Source of the DNA: Ruegeria halocynthiae
GTDB lineage: Bacteria > Pseudomonadota > Alphaproteobacteria > Rhodobacterales > Rhodobacteraceae
Assembly (NCBI RefSeq): GCF_900106805.1
Contig: NZ_FNNP01000003.1
Location: forward strand, 186,001 to 250,000
Reading direction: 5' to 3'
DNA: 64,000 nucleotides
In this document: in pieces, positions 44,130 through 52,399 of the stretch
Layout: each line of letters starts with the position of its first letter
Position numbering within the stretch: position 1 is the first letter of the stretch
The notes under the pieces: model-generated
Seen by the model: only the letters and a program-made list of their open reading frames with translations
What the model was told of the DNA's origin: nothing
Databases searched by the model: none
Made by a program: the position numbers and the translations under genes

Positions 44130-45086
44130 ATGAGTCTCACATTGCCCACCCCCGCATCGCCTCTGAAAATCGGCACCCGTGGTTCACCACTGGCGCTGGC
44201 GCAGGCCTATGAAACCCGTCAGAGGCTAGGCGCCGCCTTCGATCTACCCGAGGATGCGTTCGAGATCGTGGTGATCAAGACCACCGGCGACAACCGCGCC
44301 ATGATCGACGCGGACCGGCCGCTGAAAGAGATTGGTAACAAGGGCCTGTTCACCAAGGAAATCGAAGACGCCATGCTGAAGGGTGAAATCGACATCGCCG
44401 TGCATTCGACCAAGGACATGCCGGTGGAACAGCCCGACGGGCTGGTGTTGAACACTTTCCTGCCACGCGAAGACGTGCGTGATGCCTTTATCTCTCCGAC
44501 GCTGAGTTCAATTCACGATTTGCCACAGGGCGCGGTCGTCGGGACTTCATCCTTGCGCCGCCGGGCGCAATTGCTGAACCGGCGACCTGACCTGAAAGTG
44601 GTCGAATTTCGCGGCAACGTTCAGACCCGCCTGAAGAAACTGGCCGACGGGGTTGCCGATTGTACCTTTCTGGCCATGGCCGGGTTGCGCCGGTTGGATA
44701 TGAAAGACGTTCCCGCAACCGCCATTTCTCCTGACGACATGCTGCCTGCTATTGCCCAGGGCACCATTGGCATCGAGCGCCGCGGCGATGACAGTCGCGC
44801 GGCCGAGATGCTCGCGGCGATTCACCATTTGGAAACCAGCCAGCGTCTCGCGGCCGAGCGCAGCCTACTGGCCGGGCTGGACGGTTCGTGTGAAACACCG
44901 ATTGCAGGATTGGCGCAAGTCCGGGACGGCCAACTGCATCTGCGCGGAGAGGTTCTGCGACCGGACGGGTCCGAAGCGATCAGCGAAGAAGTCACCGGAT
45001 CGGTCGGAGACGGGGCCGAATTGGGTCAGGCCATGGCAGAATCTCTGCTGACAAAAGCCGGACCCGGTTTCTTCGACTGGCGCTAG
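44130..45086 (+). CDS. hemC: Hydroxymethylbilane synthase (porphobilinogen deaminase)
   Basis: A 318-aa enzyme that polymerises four porphobilinogens to hydroxymethylbilane. Conserved parts: KIGTRGSPLALAQA (about residues 13-26), DIAVHSTKDMP (about 90), GTSSLRRRAQLLNRRPDLKV and the cofactor cysteine in LLAGLDGSCETPIAGLA (about 246-262). Start ATG 44130 is the first one inside the hemE-hemC gap. The gap after it (45087-45312) contains only a hairpin. Confidence 0.97.
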   Translation: MSLTLPTPASPLKIGTRGSPLALAQAYETRQRLGAAFDLPEDAFEIVVIKTTGDNRAMIDADRPLKEIGNKGLFTKEIEDAMLKGEIDIAVHSTKDMPVEQPDGLVLNTFLPREDVRDAFISPTLSSIHDLPQGAVVGTSSLRRRAQLLNRRPDLKVVEFRGNVQTRLKKLADGVADCTFLAMAGLRRLDMKDVPATAISPDDMLPAIAQGTIGIERRGDDSRAAEMLAAIHHLETSQRLAAERSLLAGLDGSCETPIAGLAQVRDGQLHLRGEVLRPDGSEAISEEVTGSVGDGAELGQAMAESLLTKAGPGFFDWR

Positions 45087-45251
45087 GTAATTAAATTCAG
45101 GTTAATGTGAACTGCTTCACTGTCGCCTTTGCGACAATAATACAATATGAATTTATTCCGTTGAGGATAGAAGGTCGGTCTCGAATATATCGAAAGTTTT
45201 AGCCCGTATTTTTTTAGATAGTATTCGAGGGGGCGAGATTGATCTTTCTGG

Positions 45252-45282
45252 CGGGGCGCAGTTGATTTTCAACCGCGCCCCG
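45252..45282. terminator. Hairpin between hemC and the cyclase gene
   Basis: cggggcgc (45252-45259) pairs with gcgccccg (45275-45282), with further pairing of gttga/tcaac inside the loop. It lies 30 bases past the minus-strand cyclase stop and is the only structure in the 226-base gap. Confidence 0.6.
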
Positions 45283-45312
45283 TTCTCTTTCCAAGGCCAT
45301 GAATCCACGTTT

Positions 45313-47547
45313 CTATTCAGCAGCCTTGCGTCGACCGCCATGATGACTGAACACTGCACGCCGCGTCCTGACCTCCGATCGGAAATCCGCTGTACGGCCC
45401 GGCAGCGCCCGGTAAAAAGGTTGCAATCCAGGCTCAACCGCCTCGGCAAGCGCAGTACACTCGCTGCACAGTCCAGACACCACGGATTGCGGGGCCCGCT
45501 CACGTATGGCGGCGAGCAATTGTAAATGGGCAGCCTTCAGCGCCTGAAATCCTGCCCCATCAGCCAAATCGCGATCACCAACCAGAACGTAAACCGGTTC
45601 GGGTTCGCTCTTGCCTTTCAGATCAACAAATCCCGCCTCAAGCAGCGCAAGGTCAGAATTGGTAGCGTGCTGTATCGATTGAGAAACCAGAATGTCATAA
45701 TCCACATGGCGACAGTTTTGTTCTATTCGGGCCGCCACATTCACCACATCACCAATCACGGTGTAGTTGAACCGTCGCCGCGAACCTATATTCCCGACAC
45801 ATGCCGCTCCGGTTGCGCATCCCGTCGCTAACGCGATCGGAGGACGGCCGCGCATAATGGGTGATGCGTTGAACTTGCCCAACGCGCTACGCATCTTCAA
45901 CGCGGCTGTCGCGGCGCGGCATGGGTGATCTTCTACTGGCAACGGCGCGTTCCAGAAAGCCATGACCGCATCACCGATAAACTTGTCGATCGTTCCCCGC
46001 TCGATCAGTATCTGATCCCCAATCTCCGAAAACAATGCGTTCAACAAGGCGACCAGATCGGTGGCCGACACCGACTCGGACAATGGCGTGAACCCGCGAA
46101 TATCCGAGAACATCACCGTGATCTCCTGAGATTCGCCACCCAGTTTCAGGTGGTGCCCGTTGGCCTCCATCTCATCAAGGATCTCTGGCGCGACATAATG
46201 TGAGAATGTCTGGCGGATCACACGCTTTTCCCGTTCGGTCGAAACAAAGAGATATCCCGCCAACAGACCGAAATTCGCCATTCCCCCTGCCAGCGGAAAG
46301 GTCGCGTCAAACAGAACCGACTGGTTCTGAAACGCCAGCCAACTGATCACGATCACCACGGTTGCCGCCACACCACCAGCAACAAATGAGGCGACCGCCC
46401 CATGGTTGGACATGACCACGGTCACAACGACGCCCAGGATCACAAATGCCAGCAGTTCAAGCGCGGCTGTCACATCCGATCTGCTGAGCACATCCCCGAG
46501 GATGATCTGTTCGATAATCTGGGCATGGATCGAAACGCCGGGTACGGATTCGCCCAACGCCGTTTCGCGCATGTCGAAGAGGCCCGCCGCAGAGGTCCCG
46601 ACCAGAATGATCCGTCCCTCGATTTCTGCCCGAAGCGCCGGGTCATCACCACTGCGCATGATATCATCTGCCGAAAGGTACAGACCCGGATTGTCCCGCC
46701 TGTAACGCACCCAGATTTCGCCATTCTCGGTGGTCGGCAACAGGAATTCACCAATGCCAAGTTCAAGCATAATTCCCGCTTCTTCCTGCGATCCTTCAGC
46801 AAAGTAGACAGGCTCGCCCATAGCGACCCGCAGGGCCTCGACCCCGAGCGCAGGCAGAACTCCGTTTGGCCCGGACCACAGCACCGGGACCCGTCGCACT
46901 ACACCCAGCCCGCCCAGAGGCGAAACATTGACGCCGCCAATGCCGGCGGCATCCTCACCTAAGGGCGGTGCCAACGACGTCCAATGCGCCACGCTGACAA
47001 GGCCAGCCGCCGGGTTTTCGCCAATTTCAACCAGCCCCGCCTTCGGCGCAATGGCCGAACCGCTGTCGGTTTGCCGCGCTGCCACACCCAGAACGACTGG
47101 CCAATTTGCGATTTCATCTCCAAATCTGACATCATTGTCCAGACTGGCCGCAGCCTGATCCACCTGCAGCAGCCCCGACAAAGACGGGTCCTGCAACAAT
47201 CGCACGGGCGAGTATCGATCCGGTTCTGCAAACAGCATGTCAAAGGCGATCGCAGCGGCGCCGTATTCACCCAACCGCTGAACCATCTGCCCCAACTGGG
47301 TGCGCGGCCAGGGCCATTGGCCCCACGCCGCCAGAGACCTTTCGTCGATGTCCACAACGCGGACCGGCAAGTCGGGATCATAGGCCCGCGGCGAAATCCG
47401 CTGCAGAATATCAAAGTAGATCAACCTGGACATCTGCACAGGATATGGATCTGCGACCCGCACAAAACAGCCCATCAGGATTAATCCCATCCCAACAAAC
47501 CGAAACACCAGTCGGCGCCCAAATCTGTCTCTTAACCTACCCGCCAT
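45313..47547 (-). CDS. CHASE2 domain adenylate/guanylate cyclase
   Basis: A 744-aa membrane signalling enzyme. An N-terminal helix (about 12-32) is followed by a periplasmic CHASE2 sensor domain (about 35-340), three transmembrane helices (about 345-430) and a class III cyclase domain (about 460-640). Catalytic residues are present: metal Asp in VMFSDIRGFT, Lys and Asp in DKFIGDAVMAFW, and the Asn/Arg pair in VIGDVVNVAARIE. It should make cAMP (or cGMP) in response to an external or envelope signal. A C-terminal tail of about 100 residues is unassigned. It is 45 bases downstream of the FecR-domain gene, a recurrent pairing. Confidence 0.94.
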   Translation of the reverse strand: MAGRLRDRFGRRLVFRFVGMGLILMGCFVRVADPYPVQMSRLIYFDILQRISPRAYDPDLPVRVVDIDERSLAAWGQWPWPRTQLGQMVQRLGEYGAAAIAFDMLFAEPDRYSPVRLLQDPSLSGLLQVDQAAASLDNDVRFGDEIANWPVVLGVAARQTDSGSAIAPKAGLVEIGENPAAGLVSVAHWTSLAPPLGEDAAGIGGVNVSPLGGLGVVRRVPVLWSGPNGVLPALGVEALRVAMGEPVYFAEGSQEEAGIMLELGIGEFLLPTTENGEIWVRYRRDNPGLYLSADDIMRSGDDPALRAEIEGRIILVGTSAAGLFDMRETALGESVPGVSIHAQIIEQIILGDVLSRSDVTAALELLAFVILGVVVTVVMSNHGAVASFVAGGVAATVVIVISWLAFQNQSVLFDATFPLAGGMANFGLLAGYLFVSTEREKRVIRQTFSHYVAPEILDEMEANGHHLKLGGESQEITVMFSDIRGFTPLSESVSATDLVALLNALFSEIGDQILIERGTIDKFIGDAVMAFWNAPLPVEDHPCRAATAALKMRSALGKFNASPIMRGRPPIALATGCATGAACVGNIGSRRRFNYTVIGDVVNVAARIEQNCRHVDYDILVSQSIQHATNSDLALLEAGFVDLKGKSEPEPVYVLVGDRDLADGAGFQALKAAHLQLLAAIRERAPQSVVSGLCSECTALAEAVEPGLQPFYRALPGRTADFRSEVRTRRAVFSHHGGRRKAAE

Positions 47548-47592
47548 ATTTGCCTCCCAAACGCAGGGAGAAATGAAAGCATGCGCCTGTGA

Positions 47593-48546
47593 CTACCAAC
47601 CAGCCGTCGCCGATGCGCTGCCCGCAGATGCGCTGGCGCTGAGACCCGAGCCACCACTTTTTCTGCTGGATGCACTCGCCGATGCACTGACGCCGCCGGA
47701 AGAACTGACACCGGAGCGCGCCGAATTCCCTGAGCGCCCTTCGGCGCTGGCCGAGGCCCGTCCCGGGGCTTCTGACCGCCCGCTTTCGCGACTTGGCGCT
47801 TCAGCCCGCGCCTGCTCTGCCTCACGCCGGGCTTCACGCCGCTCAGGTTGTTCGGATTCAACCCGGGGCGCCTGCGCTCGCCTGCCTGAACAGCCTTCCG
47901 CAGCCACACGAAACGGAGGCAGCAAATCATTTTGCGAACGTATGAAGGGAAAACCGCCCTGTAGTGCTTTGTCATATTGTTCCTGATCAGCGGGCCGCCC
48001 AACCTGACCTTTTGAACTGGTTGCAAACAGGCTGCATTGGCGGCTTGCAGATCGGCACGAGCCGCGCTGTCCGCACATCTGAACGGTGCCCTCAATCACC
48101 AGCATGGCGCTTTGATTGCCTGATGTGATCCACATATCAAACGTTGTGCCTCGTACAGCCATCGTGGCGTTGGGGGTTTTGATCGAATAGGCTCGTTTTC
48201 TGCTTTTTCCCGAGATGAAACGAAAACTGCCACCCAACGCCTGCACGGTGAAACTCTTTGCCTTGCGGTTTCCGCGCAACATCGAGACATCCAGCACCAT
48301 CCGCGCGTTCGGGCCAACAGCGATCTTGGTTTCATCGGCGAACAGAAGCTGAACCACACCGGATCTGTCGGTTGAAATGGTATCGCCCGAAACCACCTCC
48401 ATCCCTTCGCGCAGACGTACTTTTTTTCCAGCGCGGATGACATCTGCACCCGGCTTGACGCTCAACACTTTTCCGATTGATGCAATGGCCGATGCTGGCA
48501 ACGCAGACAAAACCAATAGAACAATAAACAATTTCAACCAGGCCAA
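47593..48546 (-). CDS. Exported FecR-domain protein with a Ser/Ala-rich tail
   Basis: A 317-aa protein from TTG 48546, which has AAGGGG eight bases upstream; a GTG at 48594 would add 16 residues but has no such site. Residues 1-22 form a signal peptide (AWLKLFIVLLVLSALPASAIA). The FecR domain spans about 40-160 (LREGMEVVSGDTISTDRSG, LLFADETKIAVGPNARMVLD, SIKTPNATMAVRGTTFDMW). Residues about 165-185 hold four cysteines. The last 110 residues are low complexity, rich in Arg, Glu, Ser, Ala and Gly. FecR domains outside iron sensing are often periplasmic partners of CHASE2 cyclases, and the cyclase gene follows. Confidence 0.88.
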   Translation of the reverse strand: MAWLKLFIVLLVLSALPASAIASIGKVLSVKPGADVIRAGKKVRLREGMEVVSGDTISTDRSGVVQLLFADETKIAVGPNARMVLDVSMLRGNRKAKSFTVQALGGSFRFISGKSRKRAYSIKTPNATMAVRGTTFDMWITSGNQSAMLVIEGTVQMCGQRGSCRSASRQCSLFATSSKGQVGRPADQEQYDKALQGGFPFIRSQNDLLPPFRVAAEGCSGRRAQAPRVESEQPERREARREAEQARAEAPSRESGRSEAPGRASASAEGRSGNSARSGVSSSGGVSASASASSRKSGGSGLSASASAGSASATAGW

Positions 48547-48852
48547 ACCCAAGTCCCCTTCCCCAATAAGGTACCCACTGGGATGCTGATGCACCCCGCG
48601 CCCGATGTCTGTCGCCTCAATAAGCTAAATCTGATTAGTTATACTTGCCATAAAAACTATACAAATATGCGCCGAAACAATTGGAATTGGCAAGCTTTCC
48701 GATCTTTGGCCGTGTTTTGGGCGTTACAAACAACCATTTTCGTTGACCGGCAGAACCGCCCACCCGGATTTGTTAATCGGTTTTCAGAAATTTGGCCCCA
48801 TCTCGGAAAATCGCCTTGTATCTGGATGACAGGCAAGGATATACCGGCCAGC
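48547..48852. other. Gene-free interval upstream of FecR and tRNA-Ser
   Basis: This 306-base interval carries the promoter region of the FecR/cyclase operon (AT-rich stretch around 48620-48680) and of tRNA-Ser. I see no convincing gene; the plus-strand frame running through it enters the tRNA and is not protein-like. Confidence 0.5.
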
Positions 48853-48942
48853 GGAGACGTGGCCGAGTGGTCGAAGGCGCTCCCCTGCTAAGGGAGTAGG
48901 CCCGGAAGGGTCTCGAGGGTTCGAATCCCTTCGTCTCCGCCA
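48853..48942 (+). tRNA. tRNA-Ser (GCT anticodon)
   Basis: A 90-base serine tRNA including an encoded CCA. The acceptor stem is ggagacg / cgtctcc, the anticodon stem ctccc / gggag surrounds the loop ctGCTaa with anticodon GCT at 48887-48889, there is a long variable arm (taggcccggaagggtct) as in class II tRNAs, and the T loop is gttcgaatc. It reads AGC and AGT codons. A truncated integrase frame begins about 20 bases past its 3' end. Confidence 0.98.
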
Positions 48943-48962
48943 CACACCATTTTCATTCAATT

Positions 48963-49295
48963 GTGCTCAATGCTATTCAGCCCCTCATAGGGCTGGTTTT
49001 GTTGGTTTATCGACGATTGACAAAGCGAGGTATCAACCCGCGCTTCAATGGACGGCAGGTGATCCCCTGTTTTGAAGAAATCGCCCGACGGGTGCACATC
49101 GAACGCTTGGCAACTTGGAAGAACTCCACGCATGGCCAGCAATGGATTGACACGCTGGCCAAATATGCCTTCCCAAAGATCAAGCGGTTGCCGGTATCTG
49201 AAGTTGGTCAGCCTTTGGTGTTACAATTCTTTCTACCGGTCTGGACTGAGAAACACAAAACAGCCAAGCGCTTCACGCCGTGGATACCTCGATAA
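48963..49295 (+). pseudogene. Truncated tyrosine-integrase remnant next to tRNA-Ser
   Basis: A 110-codon frame whose central part (about residues 35-100) reads like the N-terminal SAM-like core-binding domain of phage-type tyrosine recombinases: CFEEIARRVHIE, ATWKNSTHGQQWIDTLAKYAFP and VLQFFLPVWTEKHKTAKR align with the usual W-K-N-x-K-H...QW..TL..YA.P...W..K.ETA pattern. The DUF4102-like N-terminus and the whole catalytic domain with R-H-R-Y are absent, and the frame ends at a stop. Position right after tRNA-Ser, a favoured attachment site, suggests the scar of a former island. Probably not functional. Confidence 0.75.
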
Positions 49296-49333
49296 AACTG
49301 TGCTCCCGCTCCAAGTGGTTGTCCAGCGCGGAA

Positions 49334-49364
49334 TCAAAAAAGACCGTCCCAAATGGAACGGTCT
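49334..49364 (-). terminator. Intrinsic terminator of rpmI-rplT
   Basis: On the minus strand the stem agaccgt / acggtct (49358-49364 and 49341-49347), extended by imperfect pairs, is followed by six T. It lies 27 bases after the rplT stop. Confidence 0.85.
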
Positions 49365-49390
49365 CTTGTTCACTGTCTCTCGAAAGAGGG

Positions 49391-49756
49391 TCAGGCTGTC
49401 AGAGCAGCCTGAGCCTGGGCGACGATCGCGCCGAACGCTTCCGGTTCGTGCACGGCCAGGTCGGCCAGAACTTTGCGGTCCACTTCGATACCGGCCAGGG
49501 TCAGGCCGTTGATGAAGCGGGAATATGTCAGCGCTTCGTCATGCGAACGGACAGCAGCGTTGATACGCTGGATCCACAGCGCGCGGAAGTTGCGCTTGCG
49601 GTTCTTGCGGTCACGGGTTGCATACTGGTTCGCCTTGTCGACGGCCTGACGGGCAACCTTGAAGGTGCTCTTGCGGCGGCCATAGTAACCTTTGGCGGCC
49701 TTGATGACCTTCTTGTGACGGGCGTGAGTTACGGTTCCACCTTTAACGCGGGACAT
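49391..49756 (-). CDS. rplT: 50S ribosomal protein L20
   Basis: A 121-aa ribosomal protein required early in large subunit assembly. It begins [29 protein letters not shown] and has the [14 protein letters not shown] block, all standard. It follows rpmI with a 14-base gap. infC, usually first in this operon, is not next to it; the upstream gene is an alanine symporter. Standard terminator downstream. Confidence 0.98.
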   Translation of the reverse strand: MSRVKGGTVTHARHKKVIKAAKGYYGRRKSTFKVARQAVDKANQYATRDRKNRKRNFRALWIQRINAAVRSHDEALTYSRFINGLTLAGIEVDRKVLADLAVHEPEAFGAIVAQAQAALTA

Positions 49757-49770
49757 GTCTTAATCTCCTC

Positions 49771-49971
49771 TTATCGGTCGTAGGGCATATAGCCCTTGAC
49801 GATTTTGGCGTCGGGGGCGGACAGGGTGGTGTTGCCACGGGCATCGCGGATGAATTTCTTGGTCCGCTTGATCATGCCGTGACGTTTGCCGGCCTGGCCA
49901 GCAAGGACCTTACCGGTCGCAGTCACCTTAAAGCGCTTTTTGGCGCTCGACTTTGTCTTCATCTTAGGCAT
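49771..49971 (-). CDS. rpmI: 50S ribosomal protein L35
   Basis: A 66-aa basic ribosomal protein ([22 protein letters not shown]... ending [11 protein letters not shown]). The ATG at 49971 has GGAGACGGAA just upstream; the longer frame to 50001 is leader. It forms a two-gene operon with rplT. Confidence 0.98.
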   Translation of the reverse strand: MPKMKTKSSAKKRFKVTATGKVLAGQAGKRHGMIKRTKKFIRDARGNTTLSAPDAKIVKGYMPYDR

Positions 49972-50119
49972 TTCCGTCTCCTTTTCCGGGTTCGGTTTCA
50001 AACGCGACTCGGCATGCCATCTCGGCCGGTCACGCGATCAGAAGCGCCGTTTACGCAAGTTCGGTCATACTGGCAAGGGGGTTTCGACCAGAATCTGCGC
50101 TTTTCGCAGGCTGATCAGG

Positions 50120-50147
50120 CACTGGGGCGACAAAGGCCGCCCCAGTG
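50120..50147 (-). terminator. Hairpin after the alanine symporter gene
   Basis: cactggggc / gccccagtg, a perfect 9-bp stem (50120-50128 and 50139-50147), sits 8 bases past the stop of the minus-strand symporter gene. Confidence 0.65.
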
Positions 50148-50154
50148 GTTTGGT

Positions 50155-51705
50155 TCAATGTTCGAATTTACGGATTTCACCGCTTTTCAAACGTTCCGCA
50201 TAGGAAACCAGTTCTTGGCGCACCACTTTCATCAAGAAGTACAACGCAAAGACATTCACAACCGCCATGGCAAAGATCGCCGCGTCCGAGAAATCAATGA
50301 CCGGACCAAGGTTGGCCGCGGCACCGATGACCACGAAGATGCAGAAGATGATCTTGAACACCAGTTCTTTGACGTGGCCCTCTCCGAACAGGTAGGTCCA
50401 GGCCTTCAGGCCATAGTAGGACCAGCTGATCATGGTCGAGAAGGCAAACAAGACCACCGCTATTGCCAGTACGTATGGGAACCAGCTGAAGGCGCTACCA
50501 AAGGCCGCCGAGGTCAGGCTGACGCCCGAGTTTCCATCAACAGTGGCAATCGCGTTGCCAGCTTCGTTCAACATGTATTTGCCGGTTTCAGGATCAACAA
50601 TCAGCTGCTGGGTAATGATGATCACCAGCGCAGTCATGGTACAGATCACGACCGTGTCGATGAACGGCTCAAGCAGTGACACAAAGCCTTCGGTAATCGG
50701 CTCTTTAGTCCGAACCGCCGAGTGCGCAATCGCCGCAGAACCAACGCCTGCTTCGTTCGAGAACGCCGCACGCCGGAAGCCCTGGATCAGTGCACCAACC
50801 ATGCCACCAGCGACACCCAGACCGGTAAAGGCCCCAGCAAAGATCTGGCCAAAGGCCCAACCGATCTGGTCCGCATTCATGAGGATGATCACCAGTGCGG
50901 CAGCCACATACAGGACACCCATGAAAGGAACGACTTTTTCGGTTACCCGCGCGATGGATTTCAAGCCGCCTACGATGACAAGAAACACGATGATCGCAAA
51001 CACGATCCCTGTGATCCAACCGGGATAGTCTCCGGTAATGCCCGCGATCTGTTGGTGCGCCTGATTAGCCTGGAACATATTGCCCCCGCCGAGCGCGCCA
51101 AGGATACAGAAGATAGAGAACAGAACAGCCAGAATCTTACCGCCCGGCAGGCCCAGTTCATTGAACCCTTTGGACATGTAGTACATTGGGCCACCCGAGA
51201 CGGTGCCGTCATCGTATTCGTTGCGGTATTTCACGCCCAGCGTACATTCTGTGAATTTCGACGCCATGCCCAGAAGGCCCGCGACGATCATCCAGAAGGT
51301 TGCGCCCGGCCCGCCGATACCAACGGCCACCGCCACGCCGGCAATGTTCCCGAGGCCAACCGTACCGGACAGCGCCGTAGCCAGCGCCTGAAAGTGACTG
51401 ACTTCGCCCGCATCATTGGGGTCAGAGTAGTCACCCTTTACAAGGCTGATCGCGTGGCTGAAGAACCGCAGCTGCACAAAGGCAAAGTAAAGGGTAAACA
51501 CGGTCGCCGCGATCACCAGCCAGCCAACGATCCACGGGAAACCGGTTCCCGGAAACGGGGCAAAAATAAAGCTGACGAACGGCCCGGTGAAATCGGCGAA
51601 GGCCTGATTGATCTTGTCGTCCAATCCAACCGCTTCCTGTGCGGCGGCAGGCGCCGCGAACAGCGTGGCCAGCGCGGCCAGACCCAGTTTGTTCTGAATA
51701 TTCAT
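50155..51705 (-). CDS. Alanine/glycine:cation symporter (AGCS family)
   Basis: A 516-aa sodium-coupled amino acid carrier. About ten or eleven hydrophobic helices follow an N-terminal stretch that looks like a cleavable signal (LGLAALATLFAAPAAAQE). Family blocks: HFQALATALSGTVGLGNIAGVAVAVGIGGPGATFWM, GGPMYYMSKG, and AAFSNEAGVGSAAIAHSAVRT. Three ATG codons stand in a row at 51711-51703; the third (51705) is best spaced from GGGGAGGG. Together with ald elsewhere in the window it would support alanine use. It shares its strand with the USP gene 15 bases or less upstream. Confidence 0.95.
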   Translation of the reverse strand: MNIQNKLGLAALATLFAAPAAAQEAVGLDDKINQAFADFTGPFVSFIFAPFPGTGFPWIVGWLVIAATVFTLYFAFVQLRFFSHAISLVKGDYSDPNDAGEVSHFQALATALSGTVGLGNIAGVAVAVGIGGPGATFWMIVAGLLGMASKFTECTLGVKYRNEYDDGTVSGGPMYYMSKGFNELGLPGGKILAVLFSIFCILGALGGGNMFQANQAHQQIAGITGDYPGWITGIVFAIIVFLVIVGGLKSIARVTEKVVPFMGVLYVAAALVIILMNADQIGWAFGQIFAGAFTGLGVAGGMVGALIQGFRRAAFSNEAGVGSAAIAHSAVRTKEPITEGFVSLLEPFIDTVVICTMTALVIIITQQLIVDPETGKYMLNEAGNAIATVDGNSGVSLTSAAFGSAFSWFPYVLAIAVVLFAFSTMISWSYYGLKAWTYLFGEGHVKELVFKIIFCIFVVIGAAANLGPVIDFSDAAIFAMAVVNVFALYFLMKVVRQELVSYAERLKSGEIRKFEH

Positions 51706-51719
51706 CATCATCCCTCCCC

Positions 51720-52157
51720 TCAGTTCACGACCGTGACCGGAACATCGGCGTGCATGACCAAGTTCTGAGTCGAGCTTCCGAACAGGCGTTTCTTGAACCC
51801 ATCCGCCGAGGACCGGCCCACAACGATCTGAGAGCCACCATTTTCAATCGTGATTGCGTTCAGCGTTTCCGCCACATCTCCGTGGCGAACAATGCCCTGA
51901 GCCTGAAAGCCCGCTGCCTTCAGCGCATCCACTGCCGGGGTCACCACGCGCGTTGTGGCAAGTTCAACTTCTTCCTCACGCCGCTTGTGACGCAGCGCGT
52001 TCTCTTCCGGTGTCTGGAAAGTGAATGGGGACCATTCGATAACGTAGACGGCCAGCAACTCACACGCGCCGATCCTCTCGGCCAAGTCTTTGGCGAAGGC
52101 AATCGCGCGCTCTCCGGTCTCTGTCCCGTCCAGTCCTATGACAATTTTCGTTGTCAT
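51720..52157 (-). CDS. Universal stress protein, UspA family
   Basis: A 145-aa single USP domain. It starts KIVIGLDGTETGERAIAFAKDLA and has the ATP-site pattern GxxGxxxxxxGS near the C-terminus in VVGRSSADGFKKRLFGSSTQNLVMHADVPVTVV, so it probably binds ATP. GGAGG precedes the ATG. It lies directly upstream of the alanine symporter on the same strand, and USP genes are often linked to transporters, where they may regulate transport. Confidence 0.94.
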   Translation of the reverse strand: MTTKIVIGLDGTETGERAIAFAKDLAERIGACELLAVYVIEWSPFTFQTPEENALRHKRREEEVELATTRVVTPAVDALKAAGFQAQGIVRHGDVAETLNAITIENGGSQIVVGRSSADGFKKRLFGSSTQNLVMHADVPVTVVN

Positions 52158-52341
52158 CTCGTTCCTCCGTTATGGTTGATTTGGCCGGGACCCGTGCCCC
52201 CGGCAGGGCAGCCGGAACCTGGAACTTGCTTGAGTAGACTGCCCTAAAGGCAAGTATCTCGAAAAAACACGGAAAAACAGAGAGGTAATTTCAGAATACA
52301 ACCAGTTATCGCTCAACTAGTTGAAAATAAATATTATTTAC

Positions 52342-52358
52342 TGCCTAATATTTAGGCA
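52342..52358. terminator. Palindrome after pyk
   Basis: tgcctaa-tat-ttaggca, a perfect 7-bp inverted repeat, lies 42 bases past the minus-strand pyk stop and is followed on that strand by an AT-rich tail. It can be a pyk terminator or an operator for the USP gene; the remaining 242-base gap 52158-52399 has no gene. Confidence 0.5.
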
Positions 52359-52399
52359 AAGACTAAGTAATGATGTGGAGCACGGCTGGCAATCCGGCC

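Noticed and set aside
47573..47986. Plus-strand frame opposite the FecR gene
   Set aside because: It is antisense to the low-complexity tail of the FecR gene; the codon bias of the tail keeps the opposite strand open.
49391..49971. Missing infC upstream of rpmI-rplT as a sign of rearrangement
   Set aside because: The separation of infC from rpmI-rplT is common enough in alphaproteobacteria that the window alone does not show a rearrangement.
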